Positions 23,887 to 33,998 of a stretch of 64,000 nucleotides of DNA are shown here, piece after piece. The translations under genes were made by a program, and so were the position numbers. The stretch covers positions 44,734 through 108,733 of the forward strand of contig FMBT01000434.1 of assembly GCA_900095095.1 (NCBI GenBank). Direction: 5' to 3'. The stretch is from Fragilariopsis cylindrus CCMP1102. Lineage: Eukaryota > Bacillariophyta > Bacillariophyceae > Bacillariales > Bacillariaceae. Positions within the stretch are counted from its first letter, which is position 1. Each line of letters begins with the position of its first letter. The notes beneath the pieces were generated by a model. The model made no database searches and was not told the origin of the DNA. It saw only the letters and a program-made list of their open reading frames with translations.

Positions 23887-24587
23887 CGCTCTCTCTCTCT
23901 CTCTCTCTTACTACGGTAGCACTGCTGGTCGTGATGATTTGTGAACAGTCAATTGAATGTGCAAAATGCAAGCGATGCCCATCGAATCATCATGAATAAA
24001 TCACAAACTTCTCTAAAGCACGTGACCAGCTGATAATTCTTAGGGATGCGATAGTCGTGGTGCTGCCTAGTTTCTAGCATCGTCAAATTACTGTTAGCTA
24101 ACACGACACATTTTCAGAATTGTACCCCTCAATTATCATCCACTCCGTCGGTCCCCCGAAATCATGTTTTCACGCTCTAAACTATTTATGTGATTTCCGG
24201 ATGAAGGAGATGAGTTGATGATTTGCAATGGTCAATAAATAACTTCACCCCCCCCAACAAGAAGTGTAGATTTAAATTCTCATCAGCGATTAAGTCAATT
24301 AACGCTACCGAATTGTCGAATTCTTCTGTTGAGCGAATAGACTGCGTTGAATTAGCATATACAAGCACAACAAAACGATAGTCGAATAACATCATAAGCA
24401 GAGACCAGCAGAAACATACAGCAGTGTATCACTTTTTGTTTGTTTTCATTCAAGATTTTTCAAGGTATTCAAGAAATAAAGAAGATTCGTACAGTAATTA
24501 GCTACGAATAAACTTTTAAAAAAGAAGCAAGTAGTCGAACACTGACTTTTGAGGAAGAAAGTCTAAAATCTGGAATTATATCATCTC
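23887..24587. other. Divergent intergenic region
   Basis: Shared 5' region of the M14 gene (-) and the MOSC gene (+). A CT dinucleotide run at 23889-23909 sits immediately upstream of the M14 start. A C run is present at 24247-24254. The 69-codon minus-strand ORF at 24186-24395 is not supported. Confidence 0.5.
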
Positions 24588-25759
24588 TTGTCATCCAATT
24601 TTATTTTTAAAGAACACATCATCATGACTATGGAAGAACAAGCATCGTCGTCGTCGTCGTCGTCACCAATAGCAGCACCTGTAACTGCACCACCACCACC
24701 ACCAACACCAATAGGAGGAAAGATTGAAGCCTTATATATTTCATCGAAAGCAGTTAAGCCTATGGAATCACGACAGGTTGTAACATTAATTCCAGGAATT
24801 GGTATCGATGGTGATCGGTACGCGACAACATTACAAAAGGGAACATATTCCGCTAAATTTATGCAAGAACCTGGACGTCAAATAACAATCGTATCCGCGG
24901 ATGCCATTGAAACTGCCTTTGAACGAACAAGAATGAGACCATTACAATCTTTAAGTGAATTACGTCGTAATGTTGTCATTCGAGGTATAAGTGAAAATGA
25001 ATTGAATACTATGGTCGGTTCTACAATTAAATTAGGTAATTCATTATTGTTTGTTCATCGACGAAATGTTCCATGTAAATATCGTGAGGCACAATGTAAA
25101 CGTCCAGGATTAATGAATAATACATGGGGTTCCTGTGGAATTAATTGCGAAATATTACCACATAATAATGAGAATGATAATGATAATGATAGTGATGCTA
25201 GCGAAAAAGGTAAAATACATGTTGGTGATACTATTTCTATTGTACCAAATAGTTATGAACCAGAAAGGATTAATGTTGGTCGAAAACCACCATCATTCTT
25301 TATTCGACCAGCCGATAAATCATTAAAGGATGTTATGGGAGATATTATTCCTGTTAAGATTGCAATATTATGTTGCTTAATTGACCCTGTTGGTTTTCAA
25401 CGAGTAGAAGATGGTGTAAGTTAGTTTATAATCGTTATTTGCCTTTGTTTTGTGTGTTGTATGTACATTGTGTACATTGTTTTATTGACGTTTTGTATCA
25501 CATGTCGTATAGTATATCGATTTTCGTTCTTTTATTTTTAATATCGTCTAACATTAATTTCTTCTTCTTCTTCTTTCTCCTCTTCTTCCACGTACTTTTG
25601 TAGTACAACAGCGTTGGACAAAGATTTTTCTCACCACAATCTTATCAGGCTGGTCTATTAATCAAATCAGTTCGATTACCATTATTAACAGTTCTAAGTG
25701 TTCTTATTCTATCCATTGTAGTTGGTCTTGTCCTTACGTACAAAGGAATAGATTATTAA
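24588..25759 (+). CDS. MOSC-domain protein with C-terminal membrane anchor (2 exons)
   Basis: Exons 24588-25415 and 25604-25759; intron 25416-25603 (188 bp, GTAAGT...TTGTAG), phase 0. Total about 327 residues. The first exon is a MOSC domain: GKIEALYISSKAVKPMES, then PGIGIDGDRYA, QEPGRQITIVSADAIE, LRRNVVIRGISENELN, a Cys-containing segment (VPCKYREAQCKRPG, SCGINCEI) and KIHVGDTISIV. The second exon gives about 51 residues with a hydrophobic segment (about 302-323, LPLLTVLSVLILSIVVGLVL) and a short KGIDY tail, so the protein is probably tail-anchored with the MOSC domain in the cytosol. MOSC proteins bind molybdenum cofactor or carry sulfur; the exact reaction is open. Without splicing the protein would stop at 25424 and lose the anchor. 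A second Met at 24624 is an alternative start. Confidence 0.85.
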
Positions 25760-27341
25760 GATGTATATATATATATATATATATAATATATAAATATAAC
25801 CATATATATGCTATAATGAAATTATACTCAATACTAACTATACTGTTTTACAGTAGGACATATGTACAGTATTCAAATACGCTATTTTATATGATTTTAA
25901 ATGGTATGTTATTACATTATATTACACTATATACATTATTATTGTTTTATCTGGTTACTGGTTACTGGTTACTGGCAACTGGCGATTGGCGACTGGTAAT
26001 TGGCTATGCTTGTGCTTGAGTTGATGTAGTAGAGTAGGCAGAAGCTTTGTGCGATATTATCTTTGGTCGCGTTGTGTTACTCATAATATTGTTATTATTC
26101 CTTACATTGTTACTGCTGTTTACATTGTTGTTGTTTGCTGTTATTTATATTGCTGTTATTTATATTGCTTCTATTTGTTGTTATTTACATTATCTTTCTT
26201 CTTCTTCGAATAGGACAAGTTGGAGGACCGCTGTTACTGTTACTGCTACTGCTACTGCTACTGCTACAACTACGACTATCAGCATCCCATCGTGATAATG
26301 AAAGTAGAGTAGTAGTATCATCATCACATTTGTCTTCATCAGCGAATGACGATGTTGTTGTTTGAATAGATTTTTTGTCTTCTTCTACCGTAACGGTACT
26401 TTTATTACCATCATCAATGTCATCATTATTAATTGTGTAGAGGTATTGTGATTCAGTGATAGTATAAAGTGATAATGATAACGGATGTAACATAATCATG
26501 GTGACGAGTATAATATAATATGATATGGATGCATAATATAATTTTATGTTCCTACTGATTATTATTTTATGTTCCTAACAGTGTTGCCTCAACTAGCTAC
26601 AAACTGTATATGTCCCCAACCAATTATATTGTAATGCATGATGGGTCTTCTGATCATTGAGACATCAAAGCAAAAGAATCTTTCCCCTTTCGAGTCTTCT
26701 TCGTCCAAAGAATGCGTAGGCGGGATACAACGATGACTCTTTTAGCGCGTCAAGCATAAATAATAAATAGTGAGAAAATAATTTGTCAATTCAAAAGATG
26801 AAAAGAAGATTCTTAACTTTTTCCTGCATGCCGCGAGTTGCCAAAAGTTGCCATCTGTGAATGACTATTATTTTTTGCCGAACGCGCTTAAAATTAAAAA
26901 ATAATAATAGTGTAGTACGTTAAGTAAGTAGTCACAAGTACTTGTATACAGGCATCTATATACTGTAAGAAGGAAAGTAAATTCTAATAAATTTGAGAAT
27001 GCCTAACGCCTAACTTTGATGGGAATCATTCATTCATTCATTATTATTTGATTTTGATTTTCTATCTCGGTGGCATATTCCTATTGTTTTTGTTATTGCT
27101 TATCTACAGCATTATATTGCATACAGTATGTATCGTATTGTTCAATTCATTTATACTATTTCGAATAGTAATCTATGATTAATTATAGAATATAAGATAT
27201 AGATTATAGATAGAATGAATGATATGGTATTGTTTAATATGCATGTACTAATATATAATAATATTACAATGGGTATGTGTTCAATTTTTTTGTTCACTTT
27301 TCAAATTTATATACAAATTTATTTATATTTATCTTTATACT
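25760..27341. other. Intergenic region rich in simple repeats
   Basis: Contains an AT microsatellite (about 25766-25785), a short minisatellite of TTACTGG/CGACTGG-like heptamers (about 25945-26002), TTATTT/TTGCTG arrays (about 26080-26200) and a TACTGC run (about 26232-26268). The only possible gene is the minus-strand ORF at 26185-26499, listed separately. Confidence 0.6.
26185..26499 (-). CDS. Possible small Ser-rich protein
   Basis: 104 residues, not recognised. The N-terminal part is YTITESQYLYTINNDDIDD; the C-terminal part contains LLSLSRWDADSRS, a serine run and a basic PTCPIRRRRKIM end. The RWDADSR and Pro/Arg-rich end do not look random, but the Ser run comes from a TACTGC microsatellite, which can also create an ORF. 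It could be a terminal exon. Low confidence. Confidence 0.25.
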   Translation of the reverse strand: MIMLHPLSLSLYTITESQYLYTINNDDIDDGNKSTVTVEEDKKSIQTTTSSFADEDKCDDDTTTLLSLSRWDADSRSCSSSSSSSSNSNSGPPTCPIRRRRKIM

Positions 27342-28673
27342 TTATCTCATACCAACAACAACACTTTGTAGGCATGTATCGACTTGTTGACTTGAATCTT
27401 CTACTGATTGAATTATTTGTGACACACACATATTACGTGCATATTCTTGTGTGTGTTGTGTTTGAATACTTAATGATTGACGTGTCCTTTTTGATCGTTG
27501 CATACTTTCATGTAATTTATGTAATGTATCTAAATACATACCATCCATACCTCTTGCACATGGTAGTCTTGATTGTGATTGTGATTGCTGTAGTGATAGT
27601 GATGATGGAAGCGTTGTGGTAGTACTAGTAGTAGTAGTATCATTATCCTCATTCATAAAATTATTCATAATTTTACGCATTTCACTTAATGCTGGACGTG
27701 TCGTTGCTGATCGTAATGAACTATTATTACTACCGACAACAAACGGTGGTTGCATAATAGTACTCGTTGGAGAATTTTGATATGAAAATGTCTTGAGAGG
27801 ATGAGGAGGTGTTGATGGACTGCTACTTGCGATTGGTGATGTGTAATAGAATCGATGATCGTCACCACCTTCTTCTTCATTGTCTTCTTCGACGTCATCC
27901 ATCATCATATCATCATTTTCGCTGCTGTCACCGTAATTGTTATTGGCAGAAGATCCATTCTTGCTCTTGTTGTGATTGTCAATGGCAGAAACATCCATAT
28001 CCATTAAATCATCAAGTGAGATTTCACTATCATCAGTACCGACGACAGCCGCTGATTCTAAATCAGCGAATAAATCATCATTGTCTTCAAGGCCCATATC
28101 GAATAGCATATCATCATCATCGTCATCATCATGATCACCAATATTATTATTATATTCGACAGTAAGATTGTCAAGATTATAATTAGGGGAGGATGATGAG
28201 GCAGAGGCAGCAGTTGAAACAGTAACGTCAGTAGCTGCTGGAAGGATACGCTCAAAATAAAATACACCACCTTCAGGAGTAGTCGTATTATTATTATCAT
28301 TCTTGCTTGAGCTTGAGGACGAGACTGCAGCAGTCGAAGGTGCTGCCGAAGGTGAAACGACATTGGCCTTGGCAGCAGTTTCGACAACCGCTGTCGTCGT
28401 CGTCGTCGTCATTAACTTTTTATTTGATGGCACACGTTCGAATTGCCAATTAGAAATCCATTCGTCTTCTTTTTCTGATGATGCCGCGGATACATCATCA
28501 AGTTGTGATGAAGAAGAAGAGGATTCTTCTGTGGATGCGGTATGATTACTATTATCCAATTTGGATTTATTAGCAACTTGTGATGACAATGATGTCATTT
28601 CTTTCATCAATTGACGTTGTCGTTCCATAAGGTTTTCAAAGTCGAGTGGTTGTTCTTGTTGGAAGGTCTGCAT
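27342..28673 (-). CDS. Acidic, Ser/Thr-rich protein of unknown function
   Basis: 443 residues, complete ORF from a favourable start (MQTFQQEQPLDFENLMERQ). The first about 35 residues and the last about 90 are ordered-looking; the middle is long, acidic and low-complexity (for example DDDDDDMLFDMGLEDNDDLF). The C-terminal block CARGMDGMYLDTLHKLHESM followed by QRSKRTRQSLSIQT is helical and amphipathic, and continues to CVSQIIQSVEDSSQQVDTCL. No catalytic or DNA-binding motif is visible. A Leu-x-x-Leu helix next to a basic patch (RSKRTR) would suit protein binding. Composition is like that of neighbouring real genes, and the opposite-strand ORFs are shadows of its low-complexity tracts. Confidence 0.65.
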   Translation of the reverse strand: MQTFQQEQPLDFENLMERQRQLMKEMTSLSSQVANKSKLDNSNHTASTEESSSSSSQLDDVSAASSEKEDEWISNWQFERVPSNKKLMTTTTTTAVVETAAKANVVSPSAAPSTAAVSSSSSSKNDNNNTTTPEGGVFYFERILPAATDVTVSTAASASSSSPNYNLDNLTVEYNNNIGDHDDDDDDDMLFDMGLEDNDDLFADLESAAVVGTDDSEISLDDLMDMDVSAIDNHNKSKNGSSANNNYGDSSENDDMMMDDVEEDNEEEGGDDHRFYYTSPIASSSPSTPPHPLKTFSYQNSPTSTIMQPPFVVGSNNSSLRSATTRPALSEMRKIMNNFMNEDNDTTTTSTTTTLPSSLSLQQSQSQSRLPCARGMDGMYLDTLHKLHESMQRSKRTRQSLSIQTQHTQEYARNMCVSQIIQSVEDSSQQVDTCLQSVVVGMR

Positions 28674-30475
28674 GGTTGAAAGATTTATTTGTTTTATTAA
28701 AAGTTTTGATTGTTGAGATGTATTATTTTATTATGTGTTGTATTATGAGAACAGATGCGAATGATCAAGATTTTTTTTATGATTTTATGAAAGTACGTTA
28801 TTTTGTATGCAAAAAAGCGAACTGTTCGTTTTTTATTTTAATGATTTTACGTTGCTACATACCGTATACCAGCGATAGATCGCCTCTGTCGTGGTGCTAC
28901 TTCGTTTAAAAAATCAGTGTCGATTCATCCAAAAATCTGAAATCATGTGATACAATGCGCCTTACATGTCATGCCACGACTATTCTCCACTGAATACTGT
29001 ACTTGAGAGTTCAACACGACTTCTTTCAATATATATACTTATATAATTGCATTAATAGTTCCAGTACTAGTACATTTTAGGTTGAATATATTCGTGGGGC
29101 TTATTACTTTTGCATTGCTTGAGAAGTCATTGCACGAATAAAGACAAAAACCAATAATAAATCCTTCTAAGTAGAATGCCATAATCCCATACGACTCACG
29201 TTCGCGCTAAAGGGCAGGACCATGCATCCGCTAATGAAAACAAAAATTATTAGAAGTTATATAACTTTTTATGTCCTCCAATTAAAGAAAATAAGACAAT
29301 ACATTTTCATAATAAGGAATTAAGGTAAATTAAGTATAAAGCACAATATTTTATACAATAAGGGTCCAGGGGTTGTGATTAGGCGGGACTCATATGCAAA
29401 ATTACTAACTAGTACATTAATTATGACTGCTTACGCAAACCGCGGTCACTGTAACATACCTTGCTTCGCCAGAAAATTCTTTTACGCTATTTAAAATTGA
29501 AGGCGTTGGAAAATACCTTATTCACAGAAAACTGGAGTCACAGAGAGTACCCATACTAAAAAACTAATACGTACAAACTAGCGTTGTATCATAATATTAC
29601 ATATCGCTGTCACAAATTTAATGTGATAGTCGTACTTCAACTTATCAAAAGAACAATTAATAATCAATTAGACTATAAATTTTTGATACGATAATCAATT
29701 AGACTATTATTTTCGATACATTATTCCGCTGATAGTGAAAACCTTAATAGGCGTATATTATAAAACAATCACATATATACAAACCGGTCATCCCGAGACG
29801 TACTATGCAATAATACGGTATTTTTCATACAGTAAGCTGAAAAGCGAAGAATAGCGAAGAAATAAACACATACTGTACACAATGTATACAATAAATAAAA
29901 AATATAAATATATACATCGACAACTACTCGCCAGATAATATTATATACCGTATATTACCTGGCGATTAGTCGTACTGTATATAATATACGACTAGTATAT
30001 ATAACATTATAATACCATAATAATATTATTATATAATACATAAATAATACCATAGATAATACAAAATGGACATTCCAAATACCTTTTTTAATCATAAAGA
30101 CTACATAAAAACAATTTATGGAACGGAATGCGAACTGCGAACAGCTAACAGTGACGATACGATTTCCCTCGATTCTTGTTTGTACGACCCCGTACGAGTA
30201 CGTAGATATTTATTCTACCATAAGCCATTGCGGTACTAGGGTACAACAATACAACAGATCCCAGCAAATACAGTAAGACGTACTGCCGTACAATAGTAAG
30301 TTAGTGATCGAGATTATCTATAATAGATTAGTCATTTTGTTTACAGCAAATACTACGTACGCTCGACGATTGATTCACACCGTACAAGTACTGTAAGAGG
30401 GCGTGGCGTTGTTCAGTATCATTCATAATTACTTGGTCTGCCGTACTATTTAATGTTGGCACGAATGAAATATCA
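28674..30475. other. AT-rich gene-free region
   Basis: Very AT-rich with many TATA/ATAT words (for example 29930-30060). It includes the short direct repeat AATTAGACTAT (29667-29677, 29697-29707). No ORF of note, no transposon ends and no RNA gene recognised. Confidence 0.5.
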
Positions 30476-31140
30476 CGTACGTCTGACAGGACTTTTTACA
30501 AGGTATGAAAGAGAACACACTGAAGTGAGACACTGAAATGAGAAGTGTGAATGATGTATCACACATATGAAGAACAATTGCATACCGGCGATACAGAAAA
30601 GGACACAATTGTATTCGTTAAGAACAATAAATGAGTGGGTTTTTTTTCCTGATACTAAGTTTTTTTTCTGATACTAGAGTCACAATACGAAGTACTATAC
30701 CTATCTGAATGAGAACACAAAACGAGAACATTGAACATGAAATGAGAACACTGGAATGAGAAGTGTAAAATTGAAGTGAGAAATGTTGTTCTATGAAGAA
30801 CAATAGCAGACGGCAAGAAGTGATGTCAGACCAATAGCAGACAACATGACAAGATATGAAAGAGAACACAAATGAGAACACTGAAGTGAGAAGTGTAAAA
30901 CTGAAATGAGAAGTGTGAATGTATCACACATTATGAAGAACAATTGCATACAGTACAGAAAAGAACACAATTGTATTCGTAAAGAACAACAAATGAGTGG
31001 ATTTTTTTTCCCCTCTGATACTAAAGTTTTTTTCTGATACGAAAGTCACAATAGGAAGAACTATTACAGGAGGAAATAATATAATGTAATGCATAAATAT
31101 CACGTACGTCTGACAGGACTTCGGACGACATGACAAGATA
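30476..31140. repeat. Imperfect tandem repeats of a 220-250 bp unit
   Basis: Two long copies (about 30476-30700 and 30850-31066) share, in order, TATGAAAGAGAACACA, GAAATGAGAAGTGTGAATG, TATCACACAT, GAAGAACAATTGCATAC, GAACAA..AATGAGTGG, a T run and TTTTTCTGATAC. A shorter diverged copy (about 30711-30850) lies between them. ATATCACGTACGTCTGACAG occurs at about 30470 and again at 31092, the start of another partial unit. Related ORFs (30618-30881, 30924-31136) are artefacts of the repeat. Confidence 0.85.
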
Positions 31141-31168
31141 CGACATCCTTTTTACTTGTCCAATTGCA

Positions 31169-31372
31169 TCAAATGCGATATCGTCGAGGAACACTATCTT
31201 CGTCTAGACAATCGGTAATTGGAGGAGATAGACGACAACGACGATGAGAATCATAAGCATGTTTCTGATAACCATGTGAAATCGTACTTGTACTTGTAGT
31301 CGTATTTGATGCTGTCAATGTTATATATGAGGATGGAGGCAAAACAAATGTATTGTTTGTATAGGATACCAT
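31169..31372 (-). CDS. Possible short Ser/Thr-rich ORF
   Basis: 67 residues with no recognised domain; the end RLSPPITDCLDEDSVPRRYR is charged and Pro-containing. It could be a terminal exon of a minus-strand gene, but no upstream exon is seen. Low confidence. Confidence 0.2.
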   Translation of the reverse strand: MVSYTNNTFVLPPSSYITLTASNTTTSTSTISHGYQKHAYDSHRRCRLSPPITDCLDEDSVPRRYRI

Positions 31373-32084
31373 CGCCTCGCTAAGATTATTTTTACCATTA
31401 AATTCGAAGTCGTGGCCGTGTCATCGGGCTCCACATTGAGCGTGTAGGAGGAATGCTTCAACACAAAGATGGAGGTTGCTACAACAAACAATTTAAGTAT
31501 ACCCGTCCGGCATTAAAATGGAACTGGAGGGCTGTTAAACTAGAAACGATGGTTTTTCTCTCCTTCACCGGGAGAGAAATCTCTGGGATATCCAGAACCC
31601 TACATATTGTCGTTGTTGTTTACAGTGCCAAAAATTGGAAAGGAAAGGATTTATTCATTCGTTGCGTTGTTAAAAAAGTCAAAGAAGCATTTTAAAATAC
31701 GATGATCTTCTCTGTGGAAATATTTGATTCATGAGTCGAACGCATGAATGAATCGCGCGCCCGCTGTTGTGTGTGAATTTTTGATTTTCGATTTTTTTTA
31801 AAATCTCGAGGATGTTCCAGATTGCTTCATACAAGTACTTCGTACTCGAAGTAGTCTACGGTATGATCCATTCACAGTTGCTCGAGGTACACCGAGACGT
31901 ACGGCTAAAACAAATGCCTACATTCCTATTGAATGTATTAAATCCACACACGTGGATCGTGTCGAGCACGTTTAAGAATAATTGTATCATCAATCAATCG
32001 AATATTCTAAAAAAAAAAATCGGTCGACAATCGTGCCGCAATAGTGTGCACGATTGATCCGAACGAAGGCGAAAAATGAGATGA
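31373..32084. other. Region upstream of the interrupted host gene
   Basis: Two ORFs (31453-31695 and 31812-32057, plus) have no recognised domain. If the interrupted gene has a 5' exon it should be here or further upstream, but I could not place one with confidence. Nothing else is seen. Confidence 0.35.
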
Positions 32085-32302
32085 CTACTTTATTATCACG
32101 ATGCCAACAACAATAATAGTAACGACGCCAACAACAACAACAACTACTACTACTGGACGTTGTCGTTGTCGATTCCAACTACAGGTTTTTCAATAGGATC
32201 ACCTTGTAATAGAAATGAAAATATGTGTATAATTGGATCCGAATGTAAAAAAGTTAATTGGTATGATTGGAGTACAGTTTGTAGTAATAGTCAACCACCC
32301 TC

Positions 32303-32632
32303 TGTTGGAAACACGTTTGAATGTGACTTGATATCGATATCAAGTCACATGTCAGAGAATTAAAGTACCAGCACATAATTCACAGAGAAAGGGAACATGC
32401 CAAAACAGCAGGTAAAGTAAACATGCCGACTCAGGAAAATTACAGAAACATAATGAGTCAGCAGATAAAAGTCAAGAGGTAACAATGTTTTTGATAGCAA
32501 GTGCTTACTACAGCAAGTGCTTACTTTTTTATAGAAATTAACAATCTAGTAACCGGTTTATAACATCATGTACTTTCTACAGTAGTAAAGTCTTCACTCA
32601 GAGACGTAGCGAGATATATGAGATATTCAACA
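32303..32632 (+). repeat. 5' LTR of the copia element
   Basis: 330 bp, TGTTGGAAAC...ATATTCAACA. It carries a perfect 30-bp palindrome at 32321-32350 (half-site ATGTGACTTGATATC). It also has an imperfect repeat of GCAAGTGCTTACT at about 32499-32526. It is preceded by the target duplication CCCTC. Confidence 0.97.
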
Positions 32633-32733
32633 TAATTTCTATAAAAAAGGACAGTGTAACAGGAAAATTATTAACGCACAACACGTTAATAACGTTAACA
32701 AGGACAAGGACAAAAGGAAACAAACAAGACAAG

Positions 32734-33954
32734 ATGAGTGACAACAAGACCAAAGGCTTTACGTCACAGGAACCAACATCGTTTAAGGGAGGTACTAAGG
32801 ATATCGAAACTGATATCTATTACTACGGAAAGGGCATGCAGCAGAAATGCTTAACAAGTTCAAAAAGGATTCTCAGTTACTTTGGGAAGAAGTATGGTGG
32901 TAGTGTAAAGCAATCAATCAATCATGGAGTATTGAAGATTACGGAGGCGACCGAACCAAAAAAGTACAAGACACAGACCGAGTTCGATGCAGAAGATTGG
33001 GATGTAAAGGAAGATTGGAAGTCAGATAAGAATGACGACCGGAAAATCGTTAGACAAGTCAAGGCAGATTTATCCAAAGCTTATGATATTTTATGGCAAC
33101 AATGCACTCTTGCATTGCAAAATATTATTAGTGAGGATCAGGACTTCGATCAACACAGTGAAGATAATGATGTGATGTGGTTGTATGCAAAGATACAAAG
33201 TATATGCCATGGATCGACTCATCACCAGAACTGTTTTGTTTCTGTGATGGAATCGGTTTACAACTTTCATCTTATCAAAGGAGATGACTATGCGGACTGA
33301 TCACAGTATTTGGAAGCATTCGAATCACGGTATGACTTGATGGAAAAGACCGGATGGTCAGTAGCATCTATCGATATGAGAGACGCATATATCAAGGAGC
33401 TAGAAGAGAAAAGGATGAAGGATCATCCTTCATATATGAAGCTTGTGGATTGGAGGGACGCTCCGATGGTGCCTAGCGGCTCATTTGCTATATATGATGT
33501 AGCAAAGATGTCTGTAGGAATGAAAGTGCTTAGTGATAAGTACAAAGCGTACGTATATGTGAAAAGGGCAGGGTTCAAGTATGAGAACTTTCGTATTGAA
33601 CTTCGTAATGAATTTGATGCAGGCAAAGATAACTTTCCAGATAATGTCACAGAAGCAAGTAGAAGATTAGACAGCTGGCGTCCGATGTTTGTTGCACCTA
33701 CTGCAAAAGCTGAAAAGTCAAAAGGATCTCAGTTTCAGCAAAAGGGTGAATCGGAAGGTGTAGGCGAGCAACACTGGGAGAAAGGCAGTGCTGAAGAAAA
33801 GGAGCATCAGAAGAATATGTCATGTGTTAAGTGTGATCGTAAAGGACATCTTAAAAGTGATTGCAAGAACGATACTAAAGAAGATGGTAGTCCACTTAAT
33901 ACAAAGGAAGTATTGAAAAGAAGTTTGATGATATTGCGGCTGCAAAGAAAATAA
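32734..33954 (+). CDS. gag: Copia gag, with one in-frame TGA
   Basis: The frame 32734-33954 is continuous apart from one TGA at 33298-33300 (GATGACTATGCGGAC-TGA-TCACAGTATTTGG). Both halves are Gag-like and in the same frame. The second half ends with a CCHC zinc knuckle CVKCDRKGHLKSDC (about 33823-33864), which binds packaged RNA. The TGA sits where a TGG (Trp) would fit; a single base change, sequencing error or stop readthrough would each explain it. At the 3' end the frame goes off into a poor tail (LKRSLMILRLQRK). The alternative frame there (SIEKKFDDIAAAKKIRLAKE) looks like authentic Gag-Pol sequence and leads straight into pol. Confidence 0.85.
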
Positions 33955-33998
33955 GATTAGCAAAAGAGAAAGAAGAAGGTACTGGGTCACAGCATTTC

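Noticed and set aside
31453-32057. Plus-strand ORFs as the missing 5' exon of the interrupted host gene
   Set aside because: No clear splice donor in the right phase and no signal peptide; I could not support the link.
33298-33300. TGA as a selenocysteine codon in gag
   Set aside because: Gag proteins have no such residue and no stem-loop element was recognised; a Trp codon change fits better.
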